A stretch of 64,000 nt of DNA from Phyllobacterium lublinensis. GTDB lineage: Bacteria; Pseudomonadota; Alphaproteobacteria; Rhizobiales; Rhizobiaceae. The stretch lies in contig NZ_JAIUDQ010000013.1 in assembly GCF_020164435.1 (NCBI RefSeq), positions 82,924-146,923 of the forward strand, given 5' to 3'. The notes under the pieces were generated by a model. That model was not told the origin of the DNA and ran no database searches. It saw only the letters and a program-made list of their open reading frames with translations. Below, piece by piece: positions 53,181 to 62,071 of the stretch; position 1 is the stretch's first letter; each line of letters starts with the position of its first letter. Made by a program: the position numbers and the translations under genes.

Positions 53181-54092
53181 ATGGGACGCGTCCTCGTCCT
53201 CGGCAATGCCGGCCTCGACCTCACGCTCCGGTTGCCGCGACTGCCTCTGAAGGGCGAAACCCTGCTCGGGGATAGCACGGGCCGCGCGCCTGGCGGCAAA
53301 GGTCTGAACCAGGCAGTGGCCGCAGTCAGAACGGGAATGCCGGTCGTGTTTCATGCGCCGGTCGGACATGACGCCCATGCCGACGAGATCGAGGCGGCGC
53401 TGAAGGCGGAGGGTTTTGCGGGCCTCGAGTTGCACCGCATGCCCAATGCCAGCGATTTTTCATTGTTGATGGTGTTGCCGGACGGCGACAACAGCATCGC
53501 CAGTGCCGGAAGCTGTGCCGCAGCTTTCACGGCAGCAATGGCCCATACCGTTGCTGCAACGGCTGCACATGGCGATGTGATGGCCGTCCAGGGCAATCTT
53601 ACGAAGGCGAGCACCGAGGCGGCACTGATCGAGGCAAAAGCCCGCGGCGCCACCACACTGTTCAATCCTGCCCCGCTCTGGTGGGATGTCCGGCCGGTCC
53701 TGGCGCATTGCGATGTCGTCGTCATGAACAGTGGCGAGGCACAGACGGTCACCGGACGTTCCGAGCCGGCGGAAGCGGCTGCATTCATTTGCGATCAGGG
53801 CGCCGGGTTTGCCGTCGTTACCCTTGGTGCCGAGGGATGCCTCACATATGATGGACGTGTCCTTCATCGTTATCCGGCCCCTGTCATCGAGGCCGTGGAT
53901 ACAACCGGTTGCGGCGACACGTTTTGCGGTGTGCTTGCGGCTATGCTGGCCGATGGCCGCGCCCATCATGAAGCCGTTGCTCTCGCCCAAAGCGCAGCCG
54001 GGCTGACAGCCCAACGGCCAGGCGCCTTCGCGGCCTTGCCGAACCGCGCAGAGTTTGCCGCGCTGGTTGCACAGCACGAAGCGGGCCGATAG
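53181..54092 (+). CDS. PfkB-family carbohydrate kinase
   Basis: 303 residues. Ribokinase-fold features: N-A-G-L-D-L-T-L at the start, G-G-K-G-L-N-Q-A-V-A near 38, and the C-terminal D-T-T-G-C-G-D-T-F with the catalytic aspartate. In most relatives the anion-hole motif is D-T-x-G-A-G-D; here the alanine is cysteine. Phosphorylates an unknown sugar or nucleoside. The ATG follows the BtpA-like stop by one base. No transporter or second enzyme of a pathway lies beside the pair. Confidence 0.9.
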   Translation: MGRVLVLGNAGLDLTLRLPRLPLKGETLLGDSTGRAPGGKGLNQAVAAVRTGMPVVFHAPVGHDAHADEIEAALKAEGFAGLELHRMPNASDFSLLMVLPDGDNSIASAGSCAAAFTAAMAHTVAATAAHGDVMAVQGNLTKASTEAALIEAKARGATTLFNPAPLWWDVRPVLAHCDVVVMNSGEAQTVTGRSEPAEAAAFICDQGAGFAVVTLGAEGCLTYDGRVLHRYPAPVIEAVDTTGCGDTFCGVLAAMLADGRAHHEAVALAQSAAGLTAQRPGAFAALPNRAEFAALVAQHEAGR

Positions 54093-54195
54093 CAGCTGAA
54101 GACCAGAGGCGAAATTAGCGCCGGGAAAAACTGGTGCTGGATTGCAGCGATGATGGCCCTATGGCCAATTCAAACAGCCGGAAAATGGCCGGTGT

Positions 54196-54426
54196 CTAAG
54201 TGAGATTACGAATGAAGGGAGTACCCACGCCACCCTGAGCATCGCGCCTGGCTTTGTTCAGGAGTGTCTCTCTATCGCCTCGGGATTGACCTTTAACCAT
54301 CACAAACGCCGTTCTGGATATCCTGAATTGACCACACCGAGGACACTCAATTTCAACGAATTCTTCTTCACTGGCCAAAAGCTCCGCTGGCTCATCCGAA
54401 ACCGGGCACAATGTCTTCTTCTCCAT
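54196..54426 (-). CDS. small zinc-ribbon-like protein
   Basis: 76 residues from ATG 54426; GGGAGG sits about ten bases upstream, and the longer TTG start is rejected. It has C7-P-V-S and C28-P-R-C31-G, i.e. a half zinc ribbon in which the second cysteine of the first pair is serine, so metal binding may be weakened. The C-terminus is basic. Similar short proteins with C-P-x-C-G-x-F-x-I-S occur in rhizobia, function unknown. Confidence 0.65.
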   Translation of the reverse strand: MEKKTLCPVSDEPAELLASEEEFVEIECPRCGQFRISRTAFVMVKGQSRGDRETLLNKARRDAQGGVGTPFIRNLT

Positions 54427-54534
54427 GCCATTTTTTCCTCCCAAGGATGGTGGGGCATACCCCCACGTGGGGTCGTCCTTTTATCGACTGCGATAGGCGG
54501 CGGCCTGATAACGCCGCATCGTACATGGTCGTTG

Positions 54535-54810
54535 CTAGTTGCCTCGTTTGAAATCGGCCGGCGTCAACACATACATAGTTTTGCGGCCGTAAGCATACAC
54601 TTGCCGCGCCACCTCGATGATTGTCCCCCTCTCGGCATCGAACGCTGCAAGGCAATCTTCTTCTGCTGTATGGGGATTCGAATTCGTACTCGGGACGGCC
54701 GCTGCTTCAATGAAAAATGGAACTTCAAACAGCCCATCGTAGCCAAGAAACCGCACACGCTGGTGTGCCGTATCATAGCTGCGGCTTCGATTGGGGAAGG
54801 TCAGCGTCAT
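54535..54810 (-). CDS. DUF1488-family protein
   Basis: 91 residues. The start M-T-L-T-F-P-N-R-S-R-S-Y-D matches DUF1488 (PF07369), with R-V-R-F-L-G-Y-D-G-L-F-E-V-P-F-F following. GAGG lies eight bases before ATG 54810. It is ten bases from the 103-residue gene upstream (54821-55132), so both are probably co-transcribed. Function unknown. Confidence 0.88.
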   Translation of the reverse strand: MTLTFPNRSRSYDTAHQRVRFLGYDGLFEVPFFIEAAAVPSTNSNPHTAEEDCLAAFDAERGTIIEVARQVYAYGRKTMYVLTPADFKRGN

Positions 54811-54820
54811 GTCGTTATCC

Positions 54821-55132
54821 TCAAAGTAAATCAGTACGTGGACTGTCAATCAGCATCAGATTGATCCTTGCTGCACGACGCCGCTCAATGTTGTTCGCAT
54901 TAAGCGACAACATCATCCGGGTGGCAGTAGTCTCGTTTAGTCCGGTGGTGGCGCGCCTGCCTAATTCAGCCGGACATCCGGTGTAGACGTGGTAAACGGA
55001 CCAGGATCCGTTTCGCTCTATGCGCCGGCCATAATGGTGGTGCATGCTAAAGCGATGAATGGCTCCGCCTTCGTTTTCCCAAACACCGATATCGATGATG
55101 TTCTGATCGTTGTTGAATTCAGGATTAGTCAA
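54821..55132 (-). CDS. small conserved-looking protein, unknown function
   Basis: 103 residues starting with TTG (AGAGG five bases upstream). Contains V-W-E-N-E-G-G, H-H-H-Y-G-R-R-I-E-R-N-G-S-W-S-V-Y-H-V-Y-T-G and T-A-T-R-M-M-L-S-L-N. The sequence looks like a real structured domain with many aromatic residues and is followed ten bases later by the DUF1488 gene. I do not recognise a named family. Confidence 0.65.
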   Translation of the reverse strand: MTNPEFNNDQNIIDIGVWENEGGAIHRFSMHHHYGRRIERNGSWSVYHVYTGCPAELGRRATTGLNETTATRMMLSLNANNIERRRAARINLMLIDSPRTDLL

Positions 55133-55588
55133 ATTAACCTCTTACGGATTGCGAACGGGTCATCGTAGAAAACGAGCCTCACCAAGTGATTCCACAGAGT
55201 ATCACATAGGAAAGCAATACAATCGAAGCATAAAACGCGACATTGTAAAACACGATTATCCGATCATAAAAATAATAAGAAATATGATTGAGATTTTTCA
55301 CGGCCGCATCCTTTAATTGTAACGAATTCGCCTGACCGAAATAATAGCACAATATGGGAAATTCTGCCATTTTATTTTATATATTTAGCCGTAACTGCGA
55401 TTTTTATTTCATGGTGAAAGGTTCAGTCGCAAATAAAGCGCAATTGACGCGTAGCGTTTCAAGATCGTCTTTTGGCCAAACTGTGGCTCTTCGCGGCGTC
55501 ATTAATCCTCGATCCGATACCGGTTTGTGTCGTTATTTGCGGCGCAGTGAAGGCTGCGAACGCCGTTTTGCTCCGCGGAGGAATCTGC
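55133..55588. other. AT-rich intergenic region
   Basis: About 456 bases with clearly lower GC than its surroundings, particularly 55190-55480. A 63-codon minus-strand frame at 55179-55370 has no ribosome site and is not called. No tRNA, terminator or insertion sequence was recognised. It separates the minus-strand DUF1488 pair from the plus-strand small-gene pair and probably carries both promoters. Confidence 0.5.
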
Positions 55589-55849
55589 ATGACCACACGC
55601 ACCAAGCGTTCAATCGCTCGTTTCGCAGCACCCTTTGCCTTGCGCGGTTTGGACGGGATTCAGCCCGCCGGCGACTATGATATCCATGAGGACGAGGAAT
55701 TGATCGAGGGCCTGTCCTGGCTCGCCTATCAGCGCGTTGCGACTTTCATCGAGGTTCCGGCGAGGCATTCAAATGCGCGCCGAACGCAGCTCGTTGCGAT
55801 CGACTACACCGAACTCGAGATGGCACTTAAAAAGGAGACAATCAAATGA
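55589..55849 (+). CDS. small rhizobial protein, unknown function
   Basis: 86 residues from ATG 55589 with GGAGGAA upstream. Contains F-A-A-P-F-A-L-R-G-L-D-G, P-A-G-D-Y-D-I-H-E-D-E-E-L-I-E-G-L-S-W-L-A-Y-Q-R-V-A-T-F-I, the pattern of a short conserved protein found in rhizobial accessory regions. Its last bases overlap the next gene by four (ATGA). Confidence 0.75.
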   Translation: MTTRTKRSIARFAAPFALRGLDGIQPAGDYDIHEDEELIEGLSWLAYQRVATFIEVPARHSNARRTQLVAIDYTELEMALKKETIK

Positions 55850-56124
55850 ACATCCACCGGCGCTACAAGGCGCCCGAAACTCCGCCCCATCGTTTCGCAA
55901 TCGGCCAGCAGGTCCGACTGAGAAGTGGCGGCGGAGCCATGATGAAGACCACTGCGATATTTGAAGTTCTGGCGACCCTTCCACCTCTCGGCCGCTCGCT
56001 CCAGTACCGTATCCGCGACGCGGAAGAAAAGTATGAGCGGGTGACCACGGAAGATAATCTTGAAGCCATCGATATCTGGAGTAGCGGAGACCGCAACAGT
56101 TTCAAAGCACCGGCCGATGCGTGA
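55846..56124 (+). CDS. small basic protein coupled to the 55589 gene
   Basis: 92 residues. Opens N-I-H-R-R-Y-K-A-P-E-T-P, then F-A-I-G-Q-Q-V-R-L and F-E-V-L-A-T-L-P-P-L-G-R-S-L-Q-Y-R-I-R, which looks like an SH3-like or KOW-like beta barrel. It overlaps the previous gene by four bases. Function unknown. Confidence 0.75.
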   Translation: MNIHRRYKAPETPPHRFAIGQQVRLRSGGGAMMKTTAIFEVLATLPPLGRSLQYRIRDAEEKYERVTTEDNLEAIDIWSSGDRNSFKAPADA

Positions 56125-56180
56125 TCATGCAGGACGTCGCCGCGCTTGGCTCACTAATGAGAAAACTTGCGACTGAACGC

Positions 56181-56300
56181 GTGCAGGCCATCTTGATGAG
56201 CTGCACGCTGCGGTTTGTTTGCCCTGCGACAGTGGACGATACGCCGTCTCTCGTTCATGTTGATTGGCCCGACGGCAACGTCATCCTCAGTAGCCAGTGA
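56181..56300 (+). CDS. possible very small protein
   Basis: A GTG at 56181 would give a 39-residue product, V-Q-A-I-L-M-S-C-T-L-R-F-V-C-P-A-T-V-D-D, ending H-V-D-W-P-D-G-N-V. The cysteines and D-W-P-D-G look protein-like, and it follows the 55846 gene by 56 bases on the same strand. No good ribosome site; an internal ATG at 56196 is an alternative start. Confidence 0.3.
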   Translation: MQAILMSCTLRFVCPATVDDTPSLVHVDWPDGNVILSSQ

Positions 56301-56469
56301 TTCTTGGATCACTCATGCCGGGCGCAATAGGTAAGGCGTCAGCGATCATGACTTCCGCGGTGATGAGTAGCCCAGCAATCGAGCCGGCATCCCGCAGGGC
56401 CGTTCGACATCAGCCCTCACTGTGATGCCGGTGTTGACATCTCTGACGCGGTTATTCATCAACGGTCTT

Positions 56470-57087
56470 ATGAAATCGCAGGAACTGCTGCTCGCGTCCG
56501 AGTTCACCTCGGGTTTTCCGAAAATCCGTTCTATCCTCGGAGATAGACTTTCGGGCACGAAACTAATGATCGTTCCCACAGCAGCTTACGGCGAAGGATG
56601 GAAGCCGGACTACGAGGGCCACTACCGCCCATTTGAAGAAATGGGCTTAGAGGTTATCGACTATGACCTCGTCGGCAGGACGGCGGATGAGGTGAGGGCC
56701 GCACTTGAGAAGGTCAGTGCCGTCTATATCAGCGGAGGCAACACTTTCTATCTCCTCGACCACATGCGCAAAAGCGGCTTCTTCGATCACGTGCGTGAAC
56801 GGATTAGGGAAGGACTCGTCTATATCGGCTCAAGCGCCGGCTCGATTGTCGTGACACCGGACATTGGTTATGCTGACGCCCTGGACGATCGATCAAAGGC
56901 AGAGCAAAAGAACGATACCGGTCTCAACCTTGTGAATTTTTCGATCCTGCCGCACATGGACCATGCCAGCTTCAGCAAGTTGGTTCAGAAAACCTTCAAC
57001 GCGTTCGAAGGCAATGGAACGATGTGCCTCGGCCTCAACGATGATCAGGTCATCCACGTCGTTGGCGATTCATTCAAGGTGATTTGA
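56470..57087 (+). CDS. peptidase E/S51-like (class I glutamine amidotransferase-like) protein
   Basis: 205 residues from ATG 56470. The fold matches the S51 dipeptidase group: I-V-P-T-A-A-Y, V-Y-I-S-G-G-N-T-F-Y-L-L, and I-G-S-S-A-G-S-I-V with the nucleophile serine in the elbow. A histidine follows in L-P-H-M-D-H. S51 enzymes cleave Asp-X dipeptides or related amides. An ATG at 56422 would add 16 residues without similarity. Confidence 0.88.
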   Translation: MKSQELLLASEFTSGFPKIRSILGDRLSGTKLMIVPTAAYGEGWKPDYEGHYRPFEEMGLEVIDYDLVGRTADEVRAALEKVSAVYISGGNTFYLLDHMRKSGFFDHVRERIREGLVYIGSSAGSIVVTPDIGYADALDDRSKAEQKNDTGLNLVNFSILPHMDHASFSKLVQKTFNAFEGNGTMCLGLNDDQVIHVVGDSFKVI

Positions 57088-57123
57088 TACTGGCTAGACT
57101 TCGACGGCTTTGCGCCACGAAAG

Positions 57124-58563
57124 TCATCTAACCGCAATCCTCCAAAACTTGGTCTTGCTTCGGTGCCTGGATTTAAGGTCCGCGAGATAATCTTCATGCG
57201 AATTGATGGGACAGCGATCCTTAAGATCCGCTGAAAGCCGCTTGGCCTCTCCTAAATGGAGCGCCGCGTGCTTGTATCGGGTACTCCGCGAGTGATCGAG
57301 CACGAAGTCGATCATTTTGCGCAGCGTGATGATCGATGCCAGGGGATGCTTATCGCGCAGCGCTTCGGCTGCTGAAGTCAGCAATTCATAACGGTCGCCA
57401 TCAAGTTCTACCGCCCTCGAAATCGCCAGCTGTGCCGCGTTGTCCAGTGCGGGCCATGATAACAGGAATGCCAAGGCGGCGTGGACATTGGGGTAGCGCG
57501 CCGCGAATGCAAGTGCCTTCTCCTCCGCTTCCATGTCATCGAAATCGGGCAGGCGTTTCAGAAATGCCCGAAGATGATCGGCATTGAGCGTCCGTTCAAA
57601 AGATTGCCACCGAAATTCCTGTGCCGCCTCTTTGCGTCCTAGCGATTCCAATGTCTCCGTATAGACGGCTTCCCATTCGAAAGGGACTGGGTGACCGTCT
57701 GTGAGGTCGGCCTTCTTGATGGCGTCCAGCGCTTCTTCCAATCGCCCGGAGGCCAACAACCTGCGGGCAATCTCTGCGGCGACCGTTGGCTCCGATCTCG
57801 CTTGCTCATCCTGCTGTGCGATGAACGCGTCCACATCTCCTTGAGCATCGGCGATCTGTTCCAGGGCCCTTCGTATGGTGCGATAGCGGTTTCGGAGATC
57901 GAGAATATCTTCGTAGGATGGCCTTGCATCGCTCCGGCCAGGGGCCGTCTGGACGGTCCTCGGCAGATTACCCTCGGCGTCTTTTGACCATTCCACTAAC
58001 AGTATTTTCAGATGGTCGAGACCATCCACGCCAAGCGCAGGTGCTAACACGTCTATCAAGGTGTCGTATTGGCCGTACTCGTTGTGTTGCAAGGCACTGA
58101 AAGCGCGATCCGCAAGCAAACGCGGATCTGGTCCCGCCGACTTGGCGATCACCCCCAGATCCGCACAAGCGCGACGGAAAGTGGCCATGATCGTCCCATT
58201 GCTGTCGGCGCAACGGCTAAGGACCGAGTGAGCCACGCCCATGAACCGCCACATCACTTCCAGCGCTTCATCGGCGTCGCTTCCGGAAATTGTTTCGGCG
58301 ATGACACGACGCTGGGTGTCCAGGTCGCTTTTGAGCGCTTTGACGCGCCGCCAACCGATCTTCGACTGTGACCGATCAATAAATGACAGACGTTTGTTTA
58401 CTTCCCGAGCAACCTCTTCGCCACTCTGCATTCCTGCGAGTTCTATTCGCAAACGACGTTTGTTGGCGGCACTTCCTTTACTGATATCGATCAGCAATGT
58501 AGCCAGCCTTTCGACGCCGAGCGCTTCAAGATTTTTTGCGTTTAATGTCGTCTTGGATGCCAT
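57124..58563 (-). CDS. DUF6880-like helical protein
   Basis: 479 residues, almost all alpha-helix, with TPR/HEAT-like units: A-R-R-L-L-A-S-G-R-L-E-E-A-L-D-A-I..., E-W-E-A-V-Y-T-E-T-L-E-S-L-G, L-A-F-A-A-R-Y-P-N-V-H, then a zinc-independent C-terminal segment. It resembles the DUF6880 proteins of rhizobia. ATG 58563 has AGGAAC and GGGCGG upstream; an upstream frame to 58725 is rejected. Cellular role unknown. Confidence 0.75.
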   Translation of the reverse strand: MASKTTLNAKNLEALGVERLATLLIDISKGSAANKRRLRIELAGMQSGEEVAREVNKRLSFIDRSQSKIGWRRVKALKSDLDTQRRVIAETISGSDADEALEVMWRFMGVAHSVLSRCADSNGTIMATFRRACADLGVIAKSAGPDPRLLADRAFSALQHNEYGQYDTLIDVLAPALGVDGLDHLKILLVEWSKDAEGNLPRTVQTAPGRSDARPSYEDILDLRNRYRTIRRALEQIADAQGDVDAFIAQQDEQARSEPTVAAEIARRLLASGRLEEALDAIKKADLTDGHPVPFEWEAVYTETLESLGRKEAAQEFRWQSFERTLNADHLRAFLKRLPDFDDMEAEEKALAFAARYPNVHAALAFLLSWPALDNAAQLAISRAVELDGDRYELLTSAAEALRDKHPLASIITLRKMIDFVLDHSRSTRYKHAALHLGEAKRLSADLKDRCPINSHEDYLADLKSRHRSKTKFWRIAVR

Positions 58564-58813
58564 GCCGCCCGTGTTCCTGCGTCCTTCGTCGTGGGACCTT
58601 ACAGAGGTCGACAGGTCCGGCCAACTCCACAGTTGGGCCGAGGCGCGACGGTTGCTCGCTTGGAAGGCATTGCCAGGCAATCCGTCCAGTCGGGTGCCAC
58701 ATAAAACCAAGAATCGACCAGACATGAGCCACGCATCACAACCGTATGCTGTACAACGACCGCTGCAAAGGCGTTGCGAACTCCCAATGATCGCGGCCGT
58801 CAGGTGGGAAAGT

Positions 58814-59272
58814 TCAGACTCTTTCGAATGAACGGTGCCAGTTATCTATTTTGTTGTTTTCAGAATTTGAATCCAAGTTGTACCAGCCTGGAACGTAGCT
58901 TGCCGTACGCGAGCAAGCGCGAGCAATTTCGGGATGCTGCTTCACCCAGCGCCTCAAGGCACTCCAAGCCGGACTATCGGTGAATGACAAAGCCTGCAGT
59001 CGACCAGCGATGGGAATGCCGAATTCTCGCGAGACAGCACCTATCTCTTCGTCGTCGAACATTGACAGTACGATACGCGGCTCGTTGTCTTTGCAGATCG
59101 CATAATAGTGACGACCTACTGGTTTCGAGATTTCAAGTGCGCTTCCAAGGGGCACTCGATGATCATAAGCGCGATTTTCCAGCATCTTCAGATATGGACC
59201 GTCAGCACATATCGTACCTATGAACATGCGGCCGCAAATCTCAATTCGATGGAATTGATGTCTGTCCGGCAT
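58814..59272 (-). CDS. protein of unknown function
   Basis: 152 residues. AGGAG lies nine bases before ATG 59272. The sequence has F-I-G-T-I-C-A-D-G-P-Y-L, V-G-R-H-Y-Y-A-I-C-K-D-N-E-P, S-M-F-D-D-E-E-I-G and W-V-K-Q-H-P-E-I-A; no signal peptide or membrane helix. I cannot assign a family. Same strand as the DUF6880-like gene, 250 bases upstream of it. Confidence 0.6.
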   Translation of the reverse strand: MPDRHQFHRIEICGRMFIGTICADGPYLKMLENRAYDHRVPLGSALEISKPVGRHYYAICKDNEPRIVLSMFDDEEIGAVSREFGIPIAGRLQALSFTDSPAWSALRRWVKQHPEIARACSRTASYVPGWYNLDSNSENNKIDNWHRSFERV

Positions 59273-59637
59273 CCTGTGCTCCTGTCGTATAACAAAGGAT
59301 ATGACGCAGGTACGCTCTGAACACTCCTCGAATCATAAAACGATTCGCAACGGTCGGTACTCTACACTGGTTTAGACACACATTCCAAAGAGGTTCCCAG
59401 CCGACCTTCACAAACTATACAAAGCTTCAGCTTTGAAAATATGTCGGACACCATCGATGCGAAAGAAATGTTGACGATAGCGGATGGCGCGGAGTTGTTG
59501 CGGGTGGCGAGTTACTCAACCGGACTATCGCGGAGAAATTCCTGAAGACTATTTTTCCATTGCCCCTTATTTGCATACCGCAACGGCAATAAGCATTATT
59601 ACCAATCTGACACGATTTCTGGCGTTGGGATCATGCA
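59273..59637. other. intergenic region with an inverted repeat
   Basis: CGAATC (59329-59334) and GATTCG (59342-59347) form a short inverted repeat with a GANTC in each arm. A 34-codon frame at 59441-59544 (M-S-D-T-I-D-A-K-E-M) has no ribosome site. No gene is supported. Confidence 0.4.
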
Positions 59638-61695
59638 ATGCGAACAAGCGTAAAAGTTTTGACAGCAATCGTATTATTTGCGGCACTCGGCGTCGGATGG
59701 CTCTCACTTCAATATTCAAATTTTGAGCGCGACCGCAGCATATCGGAATGGAGATCGCTGTCTGAGACAGAAAATCTTCTGAAGCAGAAGCCTGTTCCCG
59801 AGGCGTGGTCAGCGGGCGTGTTTATTTCGGAACGGGGATTAAACACCCTGTTGGAAAGTCTCAAAGATGCACAAATTGCCTATGACTCAGAGTCCAGGCC
59901 GGATGAGGACACCGTCGTGACCCTGCGGGCCATAACGGCCTACCTTCAACCAGGTATCGCCTTGGCAAACCTTCGCCTCGACGCCCATTCGAAGAATCGC
60001 GATCTGACGGTAAATTTTGAAGGACAAGCCTCCCTGGTTTTCAAGGGCATAGAACAAGGGGAGAATGGGACTGCCCAAGCCGTCTTCGGGATATCTCTGT
60101 TGAAGCTCGATCCCGAATTCGGATGGGAATGGTTCAAGTTGAATTTGAGGAGCTATGCGACCGACCTCATCGAAACAGATCTCATGCTGAAGGCCACTGA
60201 AGCTTTCACAATGAGACTCCCCTTCAAAAACACATTCGCTTACGACTTGAAGCAAAATCTCGCGAAAACGCTTCCCGTCCGCGTCCCCAAAGATGAAAAC
60301 TGGATTAAAGTTCAGTTCGCCGTCCCGTCATCTGAGCTGTCGCAAGACATTCGCTCTGCCAATGCTGTCATTCTCGACGACGGGATCTGGTTACTCACGG
60401 ATTTCAGCGAAAAACCTGTGGTACACATGGTTGATGAGCCTCCTTCCGAAATTCTGGCTGACATCGCCAGGAAGCGAAAGAATCTGGAGCAAATCCGGAC
60501 ACCCAGGTTGAAAGATGCCGCTATCGCTCTTTGGCTAAACGGGACAGTTCTTAAGCTCGTTCAAGAGAGGTTCAACCATCTCCCTGCTGCAAACAGGACG
60601 GCAACCGTCAAGTCGGTGCAATTCAAAGGCCGACTAGCCGACCAAAAATGGAGAGACGATTTTCTCGGCGAGGGCGGAATTTTTGCGGAGCTTGCGGACC
60701 CAAGAGCGGTTGCGGCAACAGCAGTCGTGAATTCAATCCGCATGTCTTTGACCAATGGGAGACGCTTGAAGGCTTCGCTCAGTGCGCAGGTCGATGCCAA
60801 GGCATCCGTACGACTGGATGTCGACCCACTGATAGGACGAGGTACCAGCGCGATGGTCGGCCTGCTCGGGAACGCAGACTTGGCGCTCGAGATCGATGCT
60901 GGCATCGACATAAAGCAGGTGGGTGGCAATACGGTCGTAATGCTAAAGCCCAAAATCGGATGCCGCGAGATCAAGCTGGGGCTTAAGCCGGACAGTAAAG
61001 TGAAGTTTGAGGAAGCGTGGGTCTCAGTTCCGTCAGTCGAAGCAAACATTACCCTTCCGGTTGGCCTTCAGACTGCTCCCGATGTCCCGCTCCTGAGTGA
61101 TCTGCCCTTTCTTGGACATGGGCGTGGAACGGATGGCAAACCCATCAGGATTGAAAACGGTGATGACCACTTTCTGTTCACACCAGCTTGGACTGAGGTT
61201 CAGTACGCGCTTGTCCCGGATCGCGTCGAAGGTAACGATGGGGGACTTTGGATAGCTGGCAAATTGCTCACCAAGTACCTAAACTCCGAAACAGCAGGCT
61301 ACGATCGTTCCGCTGAAGAAAGGAAACTGGCTGTCAAAGCGTCCGAAGGACAAGCTAAAGTCGACTGCCCGAATGAGCCCAGCTTTGCTTTGACGATCGG
61401 AGATCTTGAATTTGGCAGCAACGAAGAGCTCGTGAAATTCTTCCAGAAACAAGGGCTACCATTGCCCCAGATACGGGATGGATCCTCCGGCATTCGCGGC
61501 ACAAGGCCTGCAATACCATCCCCGATACCGTCCACTCCAGACCCCACGCTACCCAAAATACCGTCCCCAATACCGCTTGCCCCTGAACCAACGCGTCCCA
61601 AAATACCATCCCCCATACCGGACACTCCCGTTCCACCGCTTCCGAATATTCCGCCTCCGTTGCCACCCAATCCGGCTCCCACGACTATCCAATAG
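59638..61695 (+). CDS. 685-residue anchored protein with proline-rich tail, unknown function
   Basis: N-terminal helix at about 5-23 (V-L-T-A-I-V-L-F-A-A-L-G-V-G-W-L) acts as anchor or signal. The large middle part (about 40-600) is a mix of beta strands with two broadly similar halves and no recognised motif. The last 65 residues are low-complexity: repeats of I-P-S-P-I-P-x-x-P-x-P-T-x-P-K and P-N-I-P-P-P-L-P-P-N-P-A-P. Such tails are common in proteins attached to the wall or bound by SH3-like domains. ATG 59638 follows a weak GGGATC; the start is plausible but not certain. GC and codon use look like the neighbours. Confidence 0.65.
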   Translation: MRTSVKVLTAIVLFAALGVGWLSLQYSNFERDRSISEWRSLSETENLLKQKPVPEAWSAGVFISERGLNTLLESLKDAQIAYDSESRPDEDTVVTLRAITAYLQPGIALANLRLDAHSKNRDLTVNFEGQASLVFKGIEQGENGTAQAVFGISLLKLDPEFGWEWFKLNLRSYATDLIETDLMLKATEAFTMRLPFKNTFAYDLKQNLAKTLPVRVPKDENWIKVQFAVPSSELSQDIRSANAVILDDGIWLLTDFSEKPVVHMVDEPPSEILADIARKRKNLEQIRTPRLKDAAIALWLNGTVLKLVQERFNHLPAANRTATVKSVQFKGRLADQKWRDDFLGEGGIFAELADPRAVAATAVVNSIRMSLTNGRRLKASLSAQVDAKASVRLDVDPLIGRGTSAMVGLLGNADLALEIDAGIDIKQVGGNTVVMLKPKIGCREIKLGLKPDSKVKFEEAWVSVPSVEANITLPVGLQTAPDVPLLSDLPFLGHGRGTDGKPIRIENGDDHFLFTPAWTEVQYALVPDRVEGNDGGLWIAGKLLTKYLNSETAGYDRSAEERKLAVKASEGQAKVDCPNEPSFALTIGDLEFGSNEELVKFFQKQGLPLPQIRDGSSGIRGTRPAIPSPIPSTPDPTLPKIPSPIPLAPEPTRPKIPSPIPDTPVPPLPNIPPPLPPNPAPTTIQ

Positions 61696-62071
61696 AAATC
61701 GTGCGCGATCCATTTTCGAAACCGTGTTTGCTTGGCGGGCCTTCCAGGATGGCAGCGGATCGATCGGTTCGAAGACGCGGTCCTTGAACTGTCGGGGCGC
61801 CTGCGGCAGGATGGTTCAGTGCTGAGCCCAAGTTGGTCAATAGTTCCTTGGGCCGCTTCACCCTTGGTGTCGCAATACCATAGGATAACTGGAAAGGCGG
61901 GGACTTCACTCGTATTGTCAGTTAAACGAGGTCCCCAATATCGGATGGATGGTCTAGGACACTGGTGGACCTCCAGGCGACGCCGTCCCTTACATTCGCT
62001 TAAAGTTGCCGCACATCCTTCATCGGTTCATTCGGCCCTTAAATTGCACTGATCATTAATGGAGAAATGAC
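61696..62071. other. intergenic region
   Basis: About 376 bases. Short frames on both strands (61732-62052 + and 61685-61909 -) lack ribosome sites and plausible domains. No hairpin with a T-run was seen after the 685-residue gene. Confidence 0.4.

Noticed and set aside
55179..55370. 63-codon minus-strand frame with hydrophobic end in the AT-rich gap
   Set aside because: No ribosome site; composition reflects AT-rich DNA (many Y, F, I, N), and no similar protein recognised.
59441..59544. 34-codon frame before the 685-residue gene
   Set aside because: No ribosome site and no recognisable motif; ends abruptly and is likely chance.
61685..62052. Frames on both strands between the 685-residue gene and the MOSC fusion, considered as transposase remnants
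   Set aside because: No ribosome site, no inverted terminal repeats, and no DDE or other transposase motif could be seen.
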